DNA from: Gemmatimonadota bacterium | GTDB taxonomy: Bacteria > Gemmatimonadota > Gemmatimonadetes > Longimicrobiales > Gaopeijiaceae | Length of the DNA stretch: 32,617 nucleotides | Assembly: GCA_022823225.1 (NCBI GenBank) | Contig: JAJDXM010000031.1 | Span: 1 to 32,617 of the forward strand | Reading direction: 5' to 3' | Shown here: positions 1 through 10,400 of the stretch, one piece after another | Layout of the letters: the number at the start of each line of letters is the position of its first letter | Position numbering within the stretch: position 1 is the stretch's first letter | Notes under the pieces: generated by a model | Seen by the model: only the letters and a program-made list of their open reading frames with translations | Databases searched by the model: none | What the model was told of the DNA's origin: nothing | Made by a program: the position numbers and the translations under genes

Positions 1-52
1 TCCAGCACCCCTCCCCACCCGCTCGAGCCCTCCGCTCCGACACCACATCCGG

Positions 53-213
53 GTGGACGAAATTCGTCGGAATGGGTGGACGACTTCCGTCGGAACGAGT
101 GGACGAAATGAATCGGAATCAGTGGACGACTTCCGTCGGAACGAGTGGACGAAATGAATCGGAATCAGTGGACGACTTCCGTCGGAATGAGTGGACGAAA
201 TGCGTCGGAATCA
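53..213. repeat. Seven 23-bp tandem repeats, probable IS21-family transposon end
   Basis: Seven contiguous 23-bp units begin at 53, 76, 99, 122, 145, 168 and 191. Each starts GTGGACGA and carries TCGGAA near its end, and two variants alternate (GTGGACGAAATGAATCGG... and GTGGACGACTTCCGTCGG...). There are no unique spacers. Multiple terminal repeats of this kind, used as transposase binding sites, are known from IS21-family elements. The final unit ends in CA at 212-213, matching the terminal dinucleotide expected at an IS21 end. The istA/istB genes would lie left of the window and are not seen, so the family assignment rests on pattern only. Confidence 0.55.
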
Positions 214-1577
214 CCAATCCATCGGGCTCCGTGTACGAGCCACCTTCGTGGTGTAAGGGTGACGAACGGTGGCGGATTCAACTCGGTTTCCTGTTGCGGT
301 TTGTACTGTCGGGGCAGCCTGACTTCACGCGTCCCGTACGCCGGGCGAGTTGGAAGGAGGGCAAATCGGCCTATCGCCCGGCGGAGAGCCACTGGTACCA
401 GCGGCTGTATGGCCTCTACAGTGGGCAGCAGGCGTTCGGAGACGACTGGCTTCCGATTACAGACTGGGTCGAAGGCTTCCTACTAGCCCTCCTGCGCTGG
501 CCAGGGTGCCGGGCACACGAGGAGTTCGGTTGGGTCGACGATGGCATCGATGAGGCCACTACACAGATCGACCGGAGGATCGGCGATCTCCAGGAGCGCC
601 GCGGCACCGCTACCCGCACGTTGATTCTGCCGTTGCTGGCTAAACGAATAGCCGTAACAGGCAACAAGACGTTGCGTGCCTGCGTCGTCCAGACGGTGCT
701 GCCGACCGCTGATGACTTCCTCCGCACAGACCTAGCGCTCGAAGAGTCCGCAATCCGACGGAGACATCGCAACCACTTGTCGGCAGCGCTCGCAGCCGTG
801 GAACGGGCGCTGGCCCTGCGGGAAACGCACAAAGGCCGCGAAGGGCGGCTCGATTGGCTGATTTTACCCGAGTTGTCTGTGCATCCGAGTGACGTTCGTA
901 CTCATCTGATCCCGTTTGCACGGGCGCATAGGACGATGATCCTGGCTGGCCTGACCTATCAAGAACTCCTGGAGGGGGAGCCGCTGGTCAACTCAGCACT
1001 GTGGGTGATTCCGGAGTGGTCGGTCGCCCATGGCCTCCAAATGAGGACTCACCGCCAAGGGAAGGCGCATCTTGCCCCTGATGAGGAAGCGTTCAACGGT
1101 AGTGGGCCGCGCCTTCTCCAAGGATTTCGCCCCTGCCAGTGGTTGATCGGCTATCCGTGGTCTAGTGCAGATGGGATCCGGCCCGTCTGGCTCACGGCGT
1201 CCGTCTGCTACGATGCGACAGACCTCGGGTTGGCTGCGGACCTTAGGGATGTGTCGGATGTCCTAGCGATCCCGGCCCTGAACAAGGACGTGAAGACGTT
1301 CGATCAGATGGCCTTGGCGCTCCACTACCATATGTTCCAACTCGTGATCGTCGCCAACAACGGGCAGTACGGTGGAAGCAATGCCTACTGGCCCCACCGC
1401 GATGCTCACGTCAGGCAGGTCTTCCACACTCACGGACAACCGCAGGCTTCGATTGCATTCCTTGAAATCGACGACATCGGTGCCTTCCTGGGGCGCCACG
1501 ACGTGTCGGGAGGCAAGCCCAACGACTGGAAGCATCCTCCCGCAGGTCTGAATTACGGCATCGCCGTGAGGTTGTGA
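72..1577 (+). CDS. Nitrilase-domain protein, 5'-truncated; possible C-terminal part of an RT-nitrilase defence protein
   Basis: The C-terminal ~250 residues form a carbon-nitrogen hydrolase (nitrilase) fold with all three catalytic residues visible: Glu267 in LPELSV, Lys331 in GKAHLAP and Cys379 in SVCYDATD, followed by VIVANNGQYGGSNAYWP. The family hydrolyses or condenses C-N bonds; the substrate here is unknown. Residues 1-47 are translated transposon-end repeats, so the ATG at 72 is not the ancestral start; genuine protein begins near base 214 (NPSGSVYEPPSW). Residues ~50-150 (WRIQLGFLLRF, YRPAESHWYQRLYGLY, ITDWVEGFLLALLRWPG) resemble, from memory, the linker between reverse transcriptase and nitrilase in DRT type 1 (UG1) proteins. 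No RT motif such as YxDD is present. I infer that the RT half was separated by the transposon. The nitrilase call is firm; the RT-fusion origin is tentative. Confidence 0.6.
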   Translation: MGGRLPSERVDEMNRNQWTTSVGTSGRNESESVDDFRRNEWTKCVGITNPSGSVYEPPSWCKGDERWRIQLGFLLRFVLSGQPDFTRPVRRASWKEGKSAYRPAESHWYQRLYGLYSGQQAFGDDWLPITDWVEGFLLALLRWPGCRAHEEFGWVDDGIDEATTQIDRRIGDLQERRGTATRTLILPLLAKRIAVTGNKTLRACVVQTVLPTADDFLRTDLALEESAIRRRHRNHLSAALAAVERALALRETHKGREGRLDWLILPELSVHPSDVRTHLIPFARAHRTMILAGLTYQELLEGEPLVNSALWVIPEWSVAHGLQMRTHRQGKAHLAPDEEAFNGSGPRLLQGFRPCQWLIGYPWSSADGIRPVWLTASVCYDATDLGLAADLRDVSDVLAIPALNKDVKTFDQMALALHYHMFQLVIVANNGQYGGSNAYWPHRDAHVRQVFHTHGQPQASIAFLEIDDIGAFLGRHDVSGGKPNDWKHPPAGLNYGIAVRL

Positions 1578-1673
1578 CAGGCCTCACCGCTGGTGCCGCT
1601 GCCTACCGTCGCACCATGTTGCCGTCCCCGTTTACGGTGGCTTCTGGTCCTGCCGTGCCCCCTTAGGTTAGAG

Positions 1674-4600
1674 TTAGAGGGCTCTCCGAAGGTCGCAGGT
1701 CCTTCCCTGGCCGGATTCATACAACGTCACGGCCCCTACGGAGGCACATGTTTGCTCCGCAAACAGCTTCACCAACAATGACTCCGTGAGCACGTCTTGA
1801 TCGTTCGACAGGTGCTCAATAAAAGACTCGGTCAAGAAAACGATCAATTTGGCTCTCGCTCGCGAGGCCATGACGTTGAAACGCCTCAGGTTGTAGAGAA
1901 ACTCCTCTTCGGACGCGATCACGTCGGGGTCGCCGATGCCGAAGGACGCGAGAACAATGTCGCGCTGCTGACCCTGAAACCGCTCGACGGTGTCGACGGC
2001 GCCACGTATGAGGTCTGCCGGCTCGTTCGGGAACATCGATTGAAGGCGGGCAACGATTAGACCCATTTGTGCCCGGTGCGGGACGACGATGCCCAGTGAT
2101 TGCCGCCAGAATTGGGAGGGCAGCGGCGTCGTAGGGTCACTGTATCGTCCGTCTCGGATCTTCATCCCGAGGGGATCGCGTTCGTTGTCCAACCGGTAGA
2201 GCAGGTCCCGACGGAACAGCCACACCAACGAGACAATACTCTCTGCCTCGAATTGGTTGGCCTGACCGCTGCGGCGATCCTCGTACACGATAGAAGTGAT
2301 CGGGTAATCCGGATCCATGATCTTCGCATAGTCCGGAGTCCAGGTTAGGCCGGAAGGCCAATCTGCTGGAGCCGCGGAGCGGGTTTGGCGTAGGCGGATG
2401 CGGAGATCGGGAGAGTGTGCCCTCAACTCAGGCTCGTAACCGGCTTCGCGAGTGAATGCGATGAGCGTGGAGTTAGACCTGAAGCTGACGTTCAATGGCG
2501 CGGGCTCTACGCCGAGGTGATGCCGACAGTAGTTATAGATGGAACCGACGACGTTTTCCAGGTCAAGAGGCGGGGTGGCTGGATGTATGGGCGGTAGCTG
2601 AAGGTCGTCGCCCGCCAACACGCACGTTCCTCCGGCGGCCCGCTTCGAGAACACAAGTGTGCTGTTCGCCACGTCCACCTGTGAGGCCTCATCTAATACG
2701 ATGAGATCGAACCACTGTCGCTGCGTTGCACTTGCCGGCGGCTTCTTTTGCCCGGCGACCGCGAGATTGTGAAGTTGTTGTGTGGGACTTCCGACGACGG
2801 TGATGTGGTCCGACGCGTCAAGCGATCGTAATAACGCTCTCACGTTCGCTGACGGTTTGCCTCTATTCAGTGGCAGATTCTCGAGCATGCGATAGCGATC
2901 ATCGAAATCGTGGTCGACCGGTCTGCTATCACTCTGAATGCGATGCAGCGTACACGGCCATGCACCTCCCGGATACAGCTCGCGGAGATCGTCGTGAAGC
3001 CGAAGGAGAATGTTGTCAACCGCCGTGTATGTGTTGGCGGATACCAGGATCCGTAGTGGCTGGCGGCGGCTCGCAGCGTCCAGCACCGCGCCGAGGATGA
3101 CAGCCCGAAGTGTGTAGCTTTTCCCCGTCCCGGGTGGACCCCAGACGAGAGTCAGTTGGCGGTCCAGAGCAGTCTCCAAAGCGCTCCATTGGTCACTCAT
3201 GAGGACCTTGCCAACTCCGCGAAGGGCCTGCTCGAGACTCTGCCGAAGTGGTGCGACGGCCCTGCCGCTTCGTGCCTCCTGCAAGCGCGAGCCATCCCAA
3301 AGAACCTCTGCCGCCGGCGTCAGTCGGCTCGTGCCGGCCGTCGTCCCTGAGGGAAGTCCCAAGGCCTCAAGCATGCGTCGGTCAGGCTGGGCAATCGATG
3401 GGTTTGCTATCCCGCGCAGAGTGAGCCTGACTTTCTTCGAAAGGTAGTCCCTCTCTACGCGATCAAGGGTACATGGACCGGCAAACGAAATCCCGGCCTC
3501 ACTTGTGAGTTCGGCGAACCAGCTCCGTAAGTCCGGGCGGAGCGCGATAAGCCCCTCCTGACGCTCGATGCTCTCAATCGTTACAGCGGTCAGGTTTGCG
3601 TCCGCGACGGTATCTCCCCATGCCTGGATGCTGGTGTCCTTTATAAACGGGTAAGGATGCTGGTCTAGAAAGTTGGATAGGGCGTCGGGAACAATCGCGT
3701 ATCCGAAATCTCCTGGTCTTGCGTTGAACTCGTGCGAGCCGGGGGCCAGCTTGTAGACAAGCAGCTCGCTGGGCTGGGCTAGCGGACCGGGAGCCACGTG
3801 CTGGAGGCAAGGAAGGGCATCCCGACGCTCCGCTCCCTCGAGGCGCTTCAATAGCCGTGCGGACCTGAACCGGGCTTCTCGCTCGTGTGGAGGCATCGCA
3901 CGCACGCGATCTGCCTCTAGCGACGTGAGAGCAGCGTTTAGGTGAGTGAATTCAAGCCAAAGATGGCTTACCGGTGCCAGTCCGGCCGGCCTGTTCGGTG
4001 GCGTTGGGATCAGAGGTGCGCTGAGCCGGCTGAGTTCATCCTTCAGTCGTCGCTCTAGGGTGGCGACGACGAGCCCTAGAGCCAGAAGCTTCTTCTGGGC
4101 CGTCTCCACGATGAGAGCTTGAGTCTCTTGCCAGTTGCGGCGCTTTAGCCAGAATTCGTGGATCCGCTCAGGCGGCAGCAGGTTGCTCAGCGTATCGCTG
4201 TAGAGGGGGTGTACCCGCGGTGAAGTCACAGTCGTGTCACTGAGCGTGCTGGCCACGTCCAGAAGCGTGTAATGGTGGGGGTTGGGCAGTGCGACGGTGT
4301 TTTGTACGACATCGTACACGAGCGTGAACGGACTGCGCCTCGTTGCGTCCGCTGGATTGGTGAGGAGTTCGGGGGGAGGGAACAACCACGCCAGAACCCG
4401 GAGTTCCGTGTCCGCCACGATTTTCGGAAGGTAGCGCGAAATGAGTCGGACCAAGTGCCGTCGTTGGGCGTCGTCCCACAGGTAGATCTGGTAGGTGCTA
4501 CGGCTTGTCTTGCGATTCCGTCGTCCAGAGGCCTCATCGACCTCATCCTGCGCCTGTACCTCGCGGAAGATGCGCTTGATCTGGCGAAGGAAGTTTCGGA

Positions 4601-6095
4601 ACTCACGCCATTCATCGGGTACCCCACGGCGGTCTACCAAGAACACTTCCGTATCGCCGCTACGTCGGCTCCAGCGTCGAGTTTGGCTCTCAAGCGCCGA
4701 CCCGTAAGGAAGGGGTTCTCGCCAGAAAGCCCTAAGCCCGAACGAGACTGACATTGCGGTGGCAGGATCGTAGTCGACGAACACGTAGACGTGGAGGTCA
4801 GGCCATCGCGGCATGAGAGCATCGCCTCCGCTGGCCGGGATGATGGTGGTGGTAGCATGCTCCAACGCATCCGCTCTCGACGGGTATACTGTGCGCTTCG
4901 CTCGGAGGCCCTGATGATCCAAAAAAGCCGCGTGGTTCTCACCGACTTCGGCCAACGCAGGCACGTCGGAGACCTGATGCTCCTCAAGGACTGAGACGGC
5001 ACCCTTGGAGATGCCGAATACACGAGAGAGGTGGTTGGTCTGTTCGGCATTCGGCCAGCAGTGGAGCGGATCCTGGGTAGGACGACCTTTCCGGTCTCGA
5101 ATGTGAGGGTCACCGAGGAACTCGCATCCGGCGCACCGATAATTGACATGGTACGCGGTATCTGTCCACGGCGTCTCGAGGAGTCTCGGAAGAGTTTTGG
5201 AAATAAGATGTCGGAGGCGGGGAGCAAAAGCTTCTACGGGCGCGATTTCCAAGTCATTCTCAAAGACCTGGCTCAGCTCGGCAGCCGTTGGCACGTATCC
5301 CATACCGTGCCATTTTCGTTTCTGCGTGATGAGGTCGGAAACCTCTAACGACCCGGGCAGGACGGCTGGGGCTGCGACAACAAGGTAGTCGTTCGACAGG
5401 CCTTGATCCGCCAACCATCCGGCCAACGCCATCGAATAAAGGACGACCTCAGCGAAGTAGTGAGCACCAGGCTCACTCGTCATCTTGATGTCCGCAACAC
5501 GTAGACGGACACGAGAGTCGTTTGCAGGGTCAATTTGACGAGTACGCCCACTCGGGAGAATCTCCTCACAGTACGCGCCTGGCAAGTCCGGCCAGGCGAT
5601 TTGGTGCTCGCTAAGACGTGGGAAGACCTGGATCAAGTCCGGCCGCATCTCCCCAAGCTCAAGCGTCAGGCCGTTCCGATCCCGTAGGGCCAACATCCCA
5701 ACGGCGTCTCGAAAAGCGCGGGTGTGAGCGGAGTAGCTTCCTTCAACCAAGAACTGGTAGTCGGTTAGGGAGGCCAAGACGGAGTCCAGCGGCGTTGCCG
5801 GGATGCTTCCAGCCTTGTCTCTACCAGGGCTTCGGATCACGTTTGGAGCGCCAAAGGCACCCTCAAGTTCTCTAACTTTATCTGCCTGCCATTGGAGTCC
5901 GTGCCGACCAACCAAACCGAGCCCAGCCCGTCCACTTTGGCGAGGAGGCATTTGTAGGGCGGCCCTTGCGTCGTCAGTGTAGAGATAGAGCAAGAGTTGC
6001 CTTTCGCACCCTACTCGGAAGAACAACGAGACGGCACGCTTAGTTAGTCGAGGGGGTCTTAGTTCCATGGGTGGTGAAGTTCCTGATGAGGCCAT
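1674..6095 (-). CDS. TM0106-like RecB/Cas4-type nuclease fused to Upf1-like SF1 helicase
   Basis: This 1473-residue protein has three parts. The N-terminus is a PD-(D/E)XK nuclease: a conserved Cys30 (GCERQLLLYLY), the active-site Asp202-Ile-Lys204 followed by a helix HYFAEVVLYSMAL, and Cys321, Cys324 and Cys346, which with Cys30 would bind a 4Fe-4S cluster as in Cas4/AddB. An RNase H-like segment follows (VYVFVDYDPATAMSVSFGLRAFW). The last ~500 residues are an SF1 helicase with Walker A GPPGTGKS (Lys992), Walker B VLDEAS (Asp1135-Glu1136), and C-terminal motifs VDTVERFQGQQ and NVMASRARAK. This is the architecture of the TM0106-type nuclease-helicase family, expected to unwind and cut nucleic acid. 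An alternative start at 6068 (MELRPPRL) looks more natural for the family. It converges on the nitrilase gene and lies downstream of a DNA methyltransferase on the same strand, which suggests a defence role; that role is inference. Confidence 0.75.
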   Translation of the reverse strand: MASSGTSPPMELRPPRLTKRAVSLFFRVGCERQLLLYLYTDDARAALQMPPRQSGRAGLGLVGRHGLQWQADKVRELEGAFGAPNVIRSPGRDKAGSIPATPLDSVLASLTDYQFLVEGSYSAHTRAFRDAVGMLALRDRNGLTLELGEMRPDLIQVFPRLSEHQIAWPDLPGAYCEEILPSGRTRQIDPANDSRVRLRVADIKMTSEPGAHYFAEVVLYSMALAGWLADQGLSNDYLVVAAPAVLPGSLEVSDLITQKRKWHGMGYVPTAAELSQVFENDLEIAPVEAFAPRLRHLISKTLPRLLETPWTDTAYHVNYRCAGCEFLGDPHIRDRKGRPTQDPLHCWPNAEQTNHLSRVFGISKGAVSVLEEHQVSDVPALAEVGENHAAFLDHQGLRAKRTVYPSRADALEHATTTIIPASGGDALMPRWPDLHVYVFVDYDPATAMSVSFGLRAFWREPLPYGSALESQTRRWSRRSGDTEVFLVDRRGVPDEWREFRNFLRQIKRIFREVQAQDEVDEASGRRNRKTSRSTYQIYLWDDAQRRHLVRLISRYLPKIVADTELRVLAWLFPPPELLTNPADATRRSPFTLVYDVVQNTVALPNPHHYTLLDVASTLSDTTVTSPRVHPLYSDTLSNLLPPERIHEFWLKRRNWQETQALIVETAQKKLLALGLVVATLERRLKDELSRLSAPLIPTPPNRPAGLAPVSHLWLEFTHLNAALTSLEADRVRAMPPHEREARFRSARLLKRLEGAERRDALPCLQHVAPGPLAQPSELLVYKLAPGSHEFNARPGDFGYAIVPDALSNFLDQHPYPFIKDTSIQAWGDTVADANLTAVTIESIERQEGLIALRPDLRSWFAELTSEAGISFAGPCTLDRVERDYLSKKVRLTLRGIANPSIAQPDRRMLEALGLPSGTTAGTSRLTPAAEVLWDGSRLQEARSGRAVAPLRQSLEQALRGVGKVLMSDQWSALETALDRQLTLVWGPPGTGKSYTLRAVILGAVLDAASRRQPLRILVSANTYTAVDNILLRLHDDLRELYPGGAWPCTLHRIQSDSRPVDHDFDDRYRMLENLPLNRGKPSANVRALLRSLDASDHITVVGSPTQQLHNLAVAGQKKPPASATQRQWFDLIVLDEASQVDVANSTLVFSKRAAGGTCVLAGDDLQLPPIHPATPPLDLENVVGSIYNYCRHHLGVEPAPLNVSFRSNSTLIAFTREAGYEPELRAHSPDLRIRLRQTRSAAPADWPSGLTWTPDYAKIMDPDYPITSIVYEDRRSGQANQFEAESIVSLVWLFRRDLLYRLDNERDPLGMKIRDGRYSDPTTPLPSQFWRQSLGIVVPHRAQMGLIVARLQSMFPNEPADLIRGAVDTVERFQGQQRDIVLASFGIGDPDVIASEEEFLYNLRRFNVMASRARAKLIVFLTESFIEHLSNDQDVLTESLLVKLFAEQTCASVGAVTLYESGQGRTCDLRRAL

Positions 6096-6213
6096 TTGGA
6101 TCGCGCATCGGCTAGTGGCGTTGATTCACGGCAGCCGAAGGAGAATGAACGAGTTTGCAGTGGTTCCATCGTCCGCCAGATTCGGGCGCGGCGCCTGTCA
6201 ACACCTAGCACCG

Positions 6214-7317
6214 CTAAACCCTCGAATCCGAGTCACAGCTGACGGCACAGGACCCTGATGGTCTAGCTCCGTTGCGTAGGGCCGAGATTGGAACGGCGGC
6301 AATGTCGCCGCCGACCGCCCGTCGACCGAGCCTGATCGCCACCTCGAGCGTAGTACCCGAGCCGGCGAACGGGTCAAGCACAGTTCCGGGTACATATCCC
6401 GTCATGCAGGAGCATGAAGTGTACCCGGCTGATTCCCATTGCGGGAAAGTGAATTCTCGAAAATAGCCTCCTAGGAGCTTCTTTGCTTCGGAGGCGAGAC
6501 GTTGTACGGACGCCGAGTTCTTCTGTCCTTGGATCTCGCGACCCTTACCGGCGTCTGATATGCCGGTTGCCTGAATGGCTGCGATGTGGTCATTCGTCAG
6601 CCCTACCGTCTCGGCCAGCGCCTGGGCCCGCCTTGCCTGTGGTCGGTTGGGATTCAGAGACATCGTCTTTCTCATTAGTCGCTCTCGAGGGTAACCACAT
6701 GACCGGCAGACCTCGCTCGGACAGGCAAGAGTGATCGCGCGTTCAGCGAGCTCGCCGGGAAAGGGGGCTAAGTGGCTGTTGTTGCGACCGGAGGGGGGGA
6801 ACTCCCAGACGTCACTTGGCGAGACGCCTTCGCCTAGGTACTCCGAGTAGGCGTGAAGATCGTAGAAATACTTCGTCGATTTAGTGAGATGAAGTACGTA
6901 CTCATGTCGGGCCGGAAGGCGGTTTCGTGTGGGCGTCGGCATCCCTCTGATCTTGGACCATACGATGCGGTTCCGGACCTTCCATCCCTGGCCGCGGGCT
7001 ACCTCTTCGATGGCACCCGGAATCCCAGCTAGGCTGCGGTGACCGTTGTAGGTGTCACCGATATTCATGAACACCGAGCCGGACAGCTTCAGGACGCGTT
7101 TCATTTCGCCCAGTACTCTTGCCATTTCCTGGGCATATTCTTCCGGAGTGCTCTCTTGTCCGATCTGGCGCTCATGACCGTAGTCGCGGGTCTTGTAGTA
7201 CGGAGGCGACGTAACGACAAGGTCTATTGATTCAGACGCCAACGGAAGATTTCGAGCGTCACTCCTGTAGATCGCGACACGCTCGATGATGTGATTCGCT
7301 GGTTGGTTCTGGCTCAT
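6214..7317 (-). CDS. Site-specific DNA methyltransferase, beta class (N4-cytosine or N6-adenine)
   Basis: The 367-residue protein has the circularly permuted order of beta-class DNA methyltransferases: catalytic motif IV TSPPYY at residues 36-41 near the N-terminus and SAM-binding motif I FAGSGT at 317-322 near the C-terminus. Between them are pairs of cysteines (CPSEVCRSCG and TSCSCM) that could bind zinc. SPPY is compatible with N4-cytosine or N6-adenine methylation, and the target site cannot be read from sequence. A GAGAGG Shine-Dalgarno lies about 10 nt before the ATG. It sits 118 bp upstream of the nuclease-helicase and 118 bp downstream of the PLD-SNF2 helicase, all on the minus strand. 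It may protect host DNA from one of these neighbours. The C-terminal ~35 residues after motif I look little conserved. Confidence 0.85.
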   Translation of the reverse strand: MSQNQPANHIIERVAIYRSDARNLPLASESIDLVVTSPPYYKTRDYGHERQIGQESTPEEYAQEMARVLGEMKRVLKLSGSVFMNIGDTYNGHRSLAGIPGAIEEVARGQGWKVRNRIVWSKIRGMPTPTRNRLPARHEYVLHLTKSTKYFYDLHAYSEYLGEGVSPSDVWEFPPSGRNNSHLAPFPGELAERAITLACPSEVCRSCGYPRERLMRKTMSLNPNRPQARRAQALAETVGLTNDHIAAIQATGISDAGKGREIQGQKNSASVQRLASEAKKLLGGYFREFTFPQWESAGYTSCSCMTGYVPGTVLDPFAGSGTTLEVAIRLGRRAVGGDIAAVPISALRNGARPSGSCAVSCDSDSRV

Positions 7318-7435
7318 GGTCGCAGCCGCCTCTCAGGTTGCTCGCTCAATCGATCGCACGAGGCACCATTCCCATGGAGGTGCTCTGTCGTCGACCACTC
7401 ACCCGCGGCTGGGTGGTCCCAAGCTCGTTCTCTCA

Positions 7436-10400
7436 TCACTTGTTTCCTTCCTTGTGGATCTGTTCCGGCGTCGATGCGGAACGTGGAATTGAGTCATGGG
7501 GAGAGGCCGTGGACGTATCCGCCTCCATGACGCCCATCCAGACGACGAGATTCACCTCGTCCTCCTCGATGGGATCAAGCGGCTCGGGCGGCCTCCACGG
7601 CTGTAGCCCGAGTTCGTTCACGACATCGGCGATCCTGCGCGTCAGTTCTCCGGGGCCGACCTCGTCGGGCGCGAACACCTCCCGGAGGCACCGCTCTTGA
7701 CGGATCCCCCACGGCGCTTCGAGGGCGTCGGCCACTCGGTCCCGCTCCTCCACGGACAGCCCGGAGGCCGGGTGCATCCGCACATGGTCGGCGGCAGCCC
7801 GGAAAAGCGGGCGGATGCTGGGCTGGAGCGTGGCGGGATCGGTGGCGCGCATCCATTCCTCGTAGATGTCGCGGCGGGCGCGCTTCCAAGCATCGAAGGC
7901 TCCTTTCGCGAACCCCTCCGGCAGCGCGCGCTCGGTGTCCTCGGTGCATGAGAGGATTCCGAGGCAGGTCAGGGTGTCCCGCTCGATCTCCGCGTCCGGT
8001 TCCAAGGGCACGAACCGCATGAACACGCGGTCGAAGACGCGGGCGCAAAAGACGTGGCCCGTGCGGGCTCCGCCCACGAATCCCGAGCCGACCCCCCACG
8101 CCAAGTCTCGGATCCGGTCGTCCCAGCGCTCAATCCCCTTCCGTAGTTCCTGCCGGTACTCCTCGCCGCTGTGCGCGTGCACGCCTTCGCCTCCACGCTC
8201 GAAGAGGGAAGAGTCGCCCCTTCGGAGCGCCTCGATTTGCTTCCGGTCGTCCGCGAAGACGTGTTCCGTGTGGGCCGCGCCAGGAATGACGATCTGATCG
8301 AGTCCGATGGAGGCCGCCGCCTGTGCCAACTTCCTGCGGATCCGTTCTTCGAGGGCCAGAAGGGCTTCGAGTTGGCGGTCGGGAAACACGCAAGTGAGGA
8401 ACACCTTCTCGTGGGGACTGCCGATGCGGTCGATGCGCCCGTGCCGCTGTACGAGCCGCATCGGGTTCCAAGGCAGGTCGTAATTGATGATCCGTCCACA
8501 CTGCTGGAGGTTCATCCCTTCGGCCAGCACATCGGTCGTCACGAGGATGTCATACTTGTCGTCGGAACGTGACGGTGGGGCTTCCGTGGACTCGGGCGCG
8601 AAGCCGAACACCGCGTCGCTGCGGGTGATCCCATCGAACGAGTCGGTTCCCCTGACGACGGCGATGCGGCCCCGGTAGCGAGCGAGCCGCCGATCCGCCG
8701 CCACCACCTGCCGCAAGCGCTCGGCGATCCACTCAACGGTGTCGCCGAAGTATGAGAACACGAGCACCTTGCGGCGGTTGCGGATGTCGCGCTCCGAGAT
8801 GCCCTTCCGCTCGGCCTCCGCCGCAATGCGGGCGAGTTCCCCCGCGAGGAGCTTGAGCTTGGGGTCGTTCTCCGCCCTTATCGCGGACGCCCGAACGCGG
8901 AGGCGTTCGAGAAGCGCCCGATCCGACTGCACGTCTTCGACGAGCCTTGCGGTGTCGAGGTCGTCCTCGACCGGCTCGCCTTCGATGAGAAGCTCCTCCC
9001 ACGCCTCGTCGGAATCGGTCTCGCGTAACGCGGCCAGCGAATCGGAGGACGGGATCACCCCGGCTTCGACCGCGCGCACGAAATGGTCGTGTGCTGCGAC
9101 CATTCTGCTCACCGTCTGGACGAACGCCCGCGCCGATGACTCGAACCGCTTGAGCAGCCCCGAGCGGATGAGGCCCACGAGGGCGGTCTCGCGGGCGTCG
9201 GGGGTTCCCTCGCGGCGGTACCGGGTCGGCCAGTATCTGGCCATCGTGAGCTTGGGCTCGCCCTCCCCGGAGTCCAGCACCTCCGCGAACTCGTCGAAGA
9301 ACCCGGGAAGCACTTCATCCAGATCGTAGCTTCGGGAGCGGACCACCGGGTCCGGGAACCGGATCGTGACCTCGGTCCCGTCCTTGAGTCGGAAGTTGTC
9401 GTTCGGGTAGAAGCGCTGAACGAAGTGCCGCGTCCGCCGCACCGTGGTCGCATCGAGGATGTCGAACAGAGTGTCCGGGCTGAGCGAGAACGGATCTTCC
9501 TTGTCGGCCTGCCGGAACCGCTCCTTTAGCGAGGGGATGCCTCGGTCCGCGAACACCGCGTCGTGGCCGACGAAGTAGGTGAGGAGGTCGTACAGGTCCC
9601 AGAGCGAGTTGTTCACCGGCGTCGCGGTCAGAAGGACCACCTTCCGGGGCGGGTCCCCCCGCAGCAGTTGGCGGAGCGCGCGGGCGCGCTTCGTGTCCGC
9701 GTTCCGGAAGCCGTGCGCCTCGTCAATCACGACGAGCGAGTAGTCGCCGATGCTGGAGCCCAAGGCGCTCCCGTCTCCCTGGCCCAACTGCCGGTCGCCT
9801 GCCAACTGCTCGAACGACACCACTTCGATCCCGACTTGGTAGCGCGTCCTGAACTGCCTCCACATCCCATCCCTGAGCTGAGCCGGTGCGATGAGAAGCG
9901 CCCGTTGGCGGTTGCGCTCGATGACCTCGGTGAAGATCTCGGCCGCGATGAAGCTCTTTCCGAGCCCCACGCTGTCGGCGACCAGAACGCCGTTGTACTG
10001 GTCGAGGATCCGCTTGGCCCGGAACACCCCGTCAGTCTGGAAACGCGTGAGCCGGATGCGGCCCGAGTCCCCCGCCTCCTCTTCGAGCTCGCCGCCGTAG
10101 CGCTCCCACAGCGCGCGCAGGTAGATCAGGTAGGGAAGATGCTCGGCGAACTGTTCCCTGTAGATGGCGGCGAGGTCGTAGGGACGGGCGTCGTTCCAAA
10201 GACGGTCGAACCACTCCTCTACCCTCTCGACGACGCCGGGCTGGTACTGGCCGAGGTTCAGTTCGAGGTTCGACGTGAGCCCGGCGAGCGTGAAATTCGA
10301 CGATCCGGCGAGGACCCCCTGCTTGCCGGAGAACAGGAATGCCTTGCCATGCAGGAAGCGGTGCTCGTAGCGGCGCACCTCGATCTTGCCGGAGTCGAGG

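Noticed and set aside
53-213. CRISPR-like array
   Set aside because: The 23-bp units are directly adjacent with no unique spacers; the pattern is a transposon-end tandem repeat.
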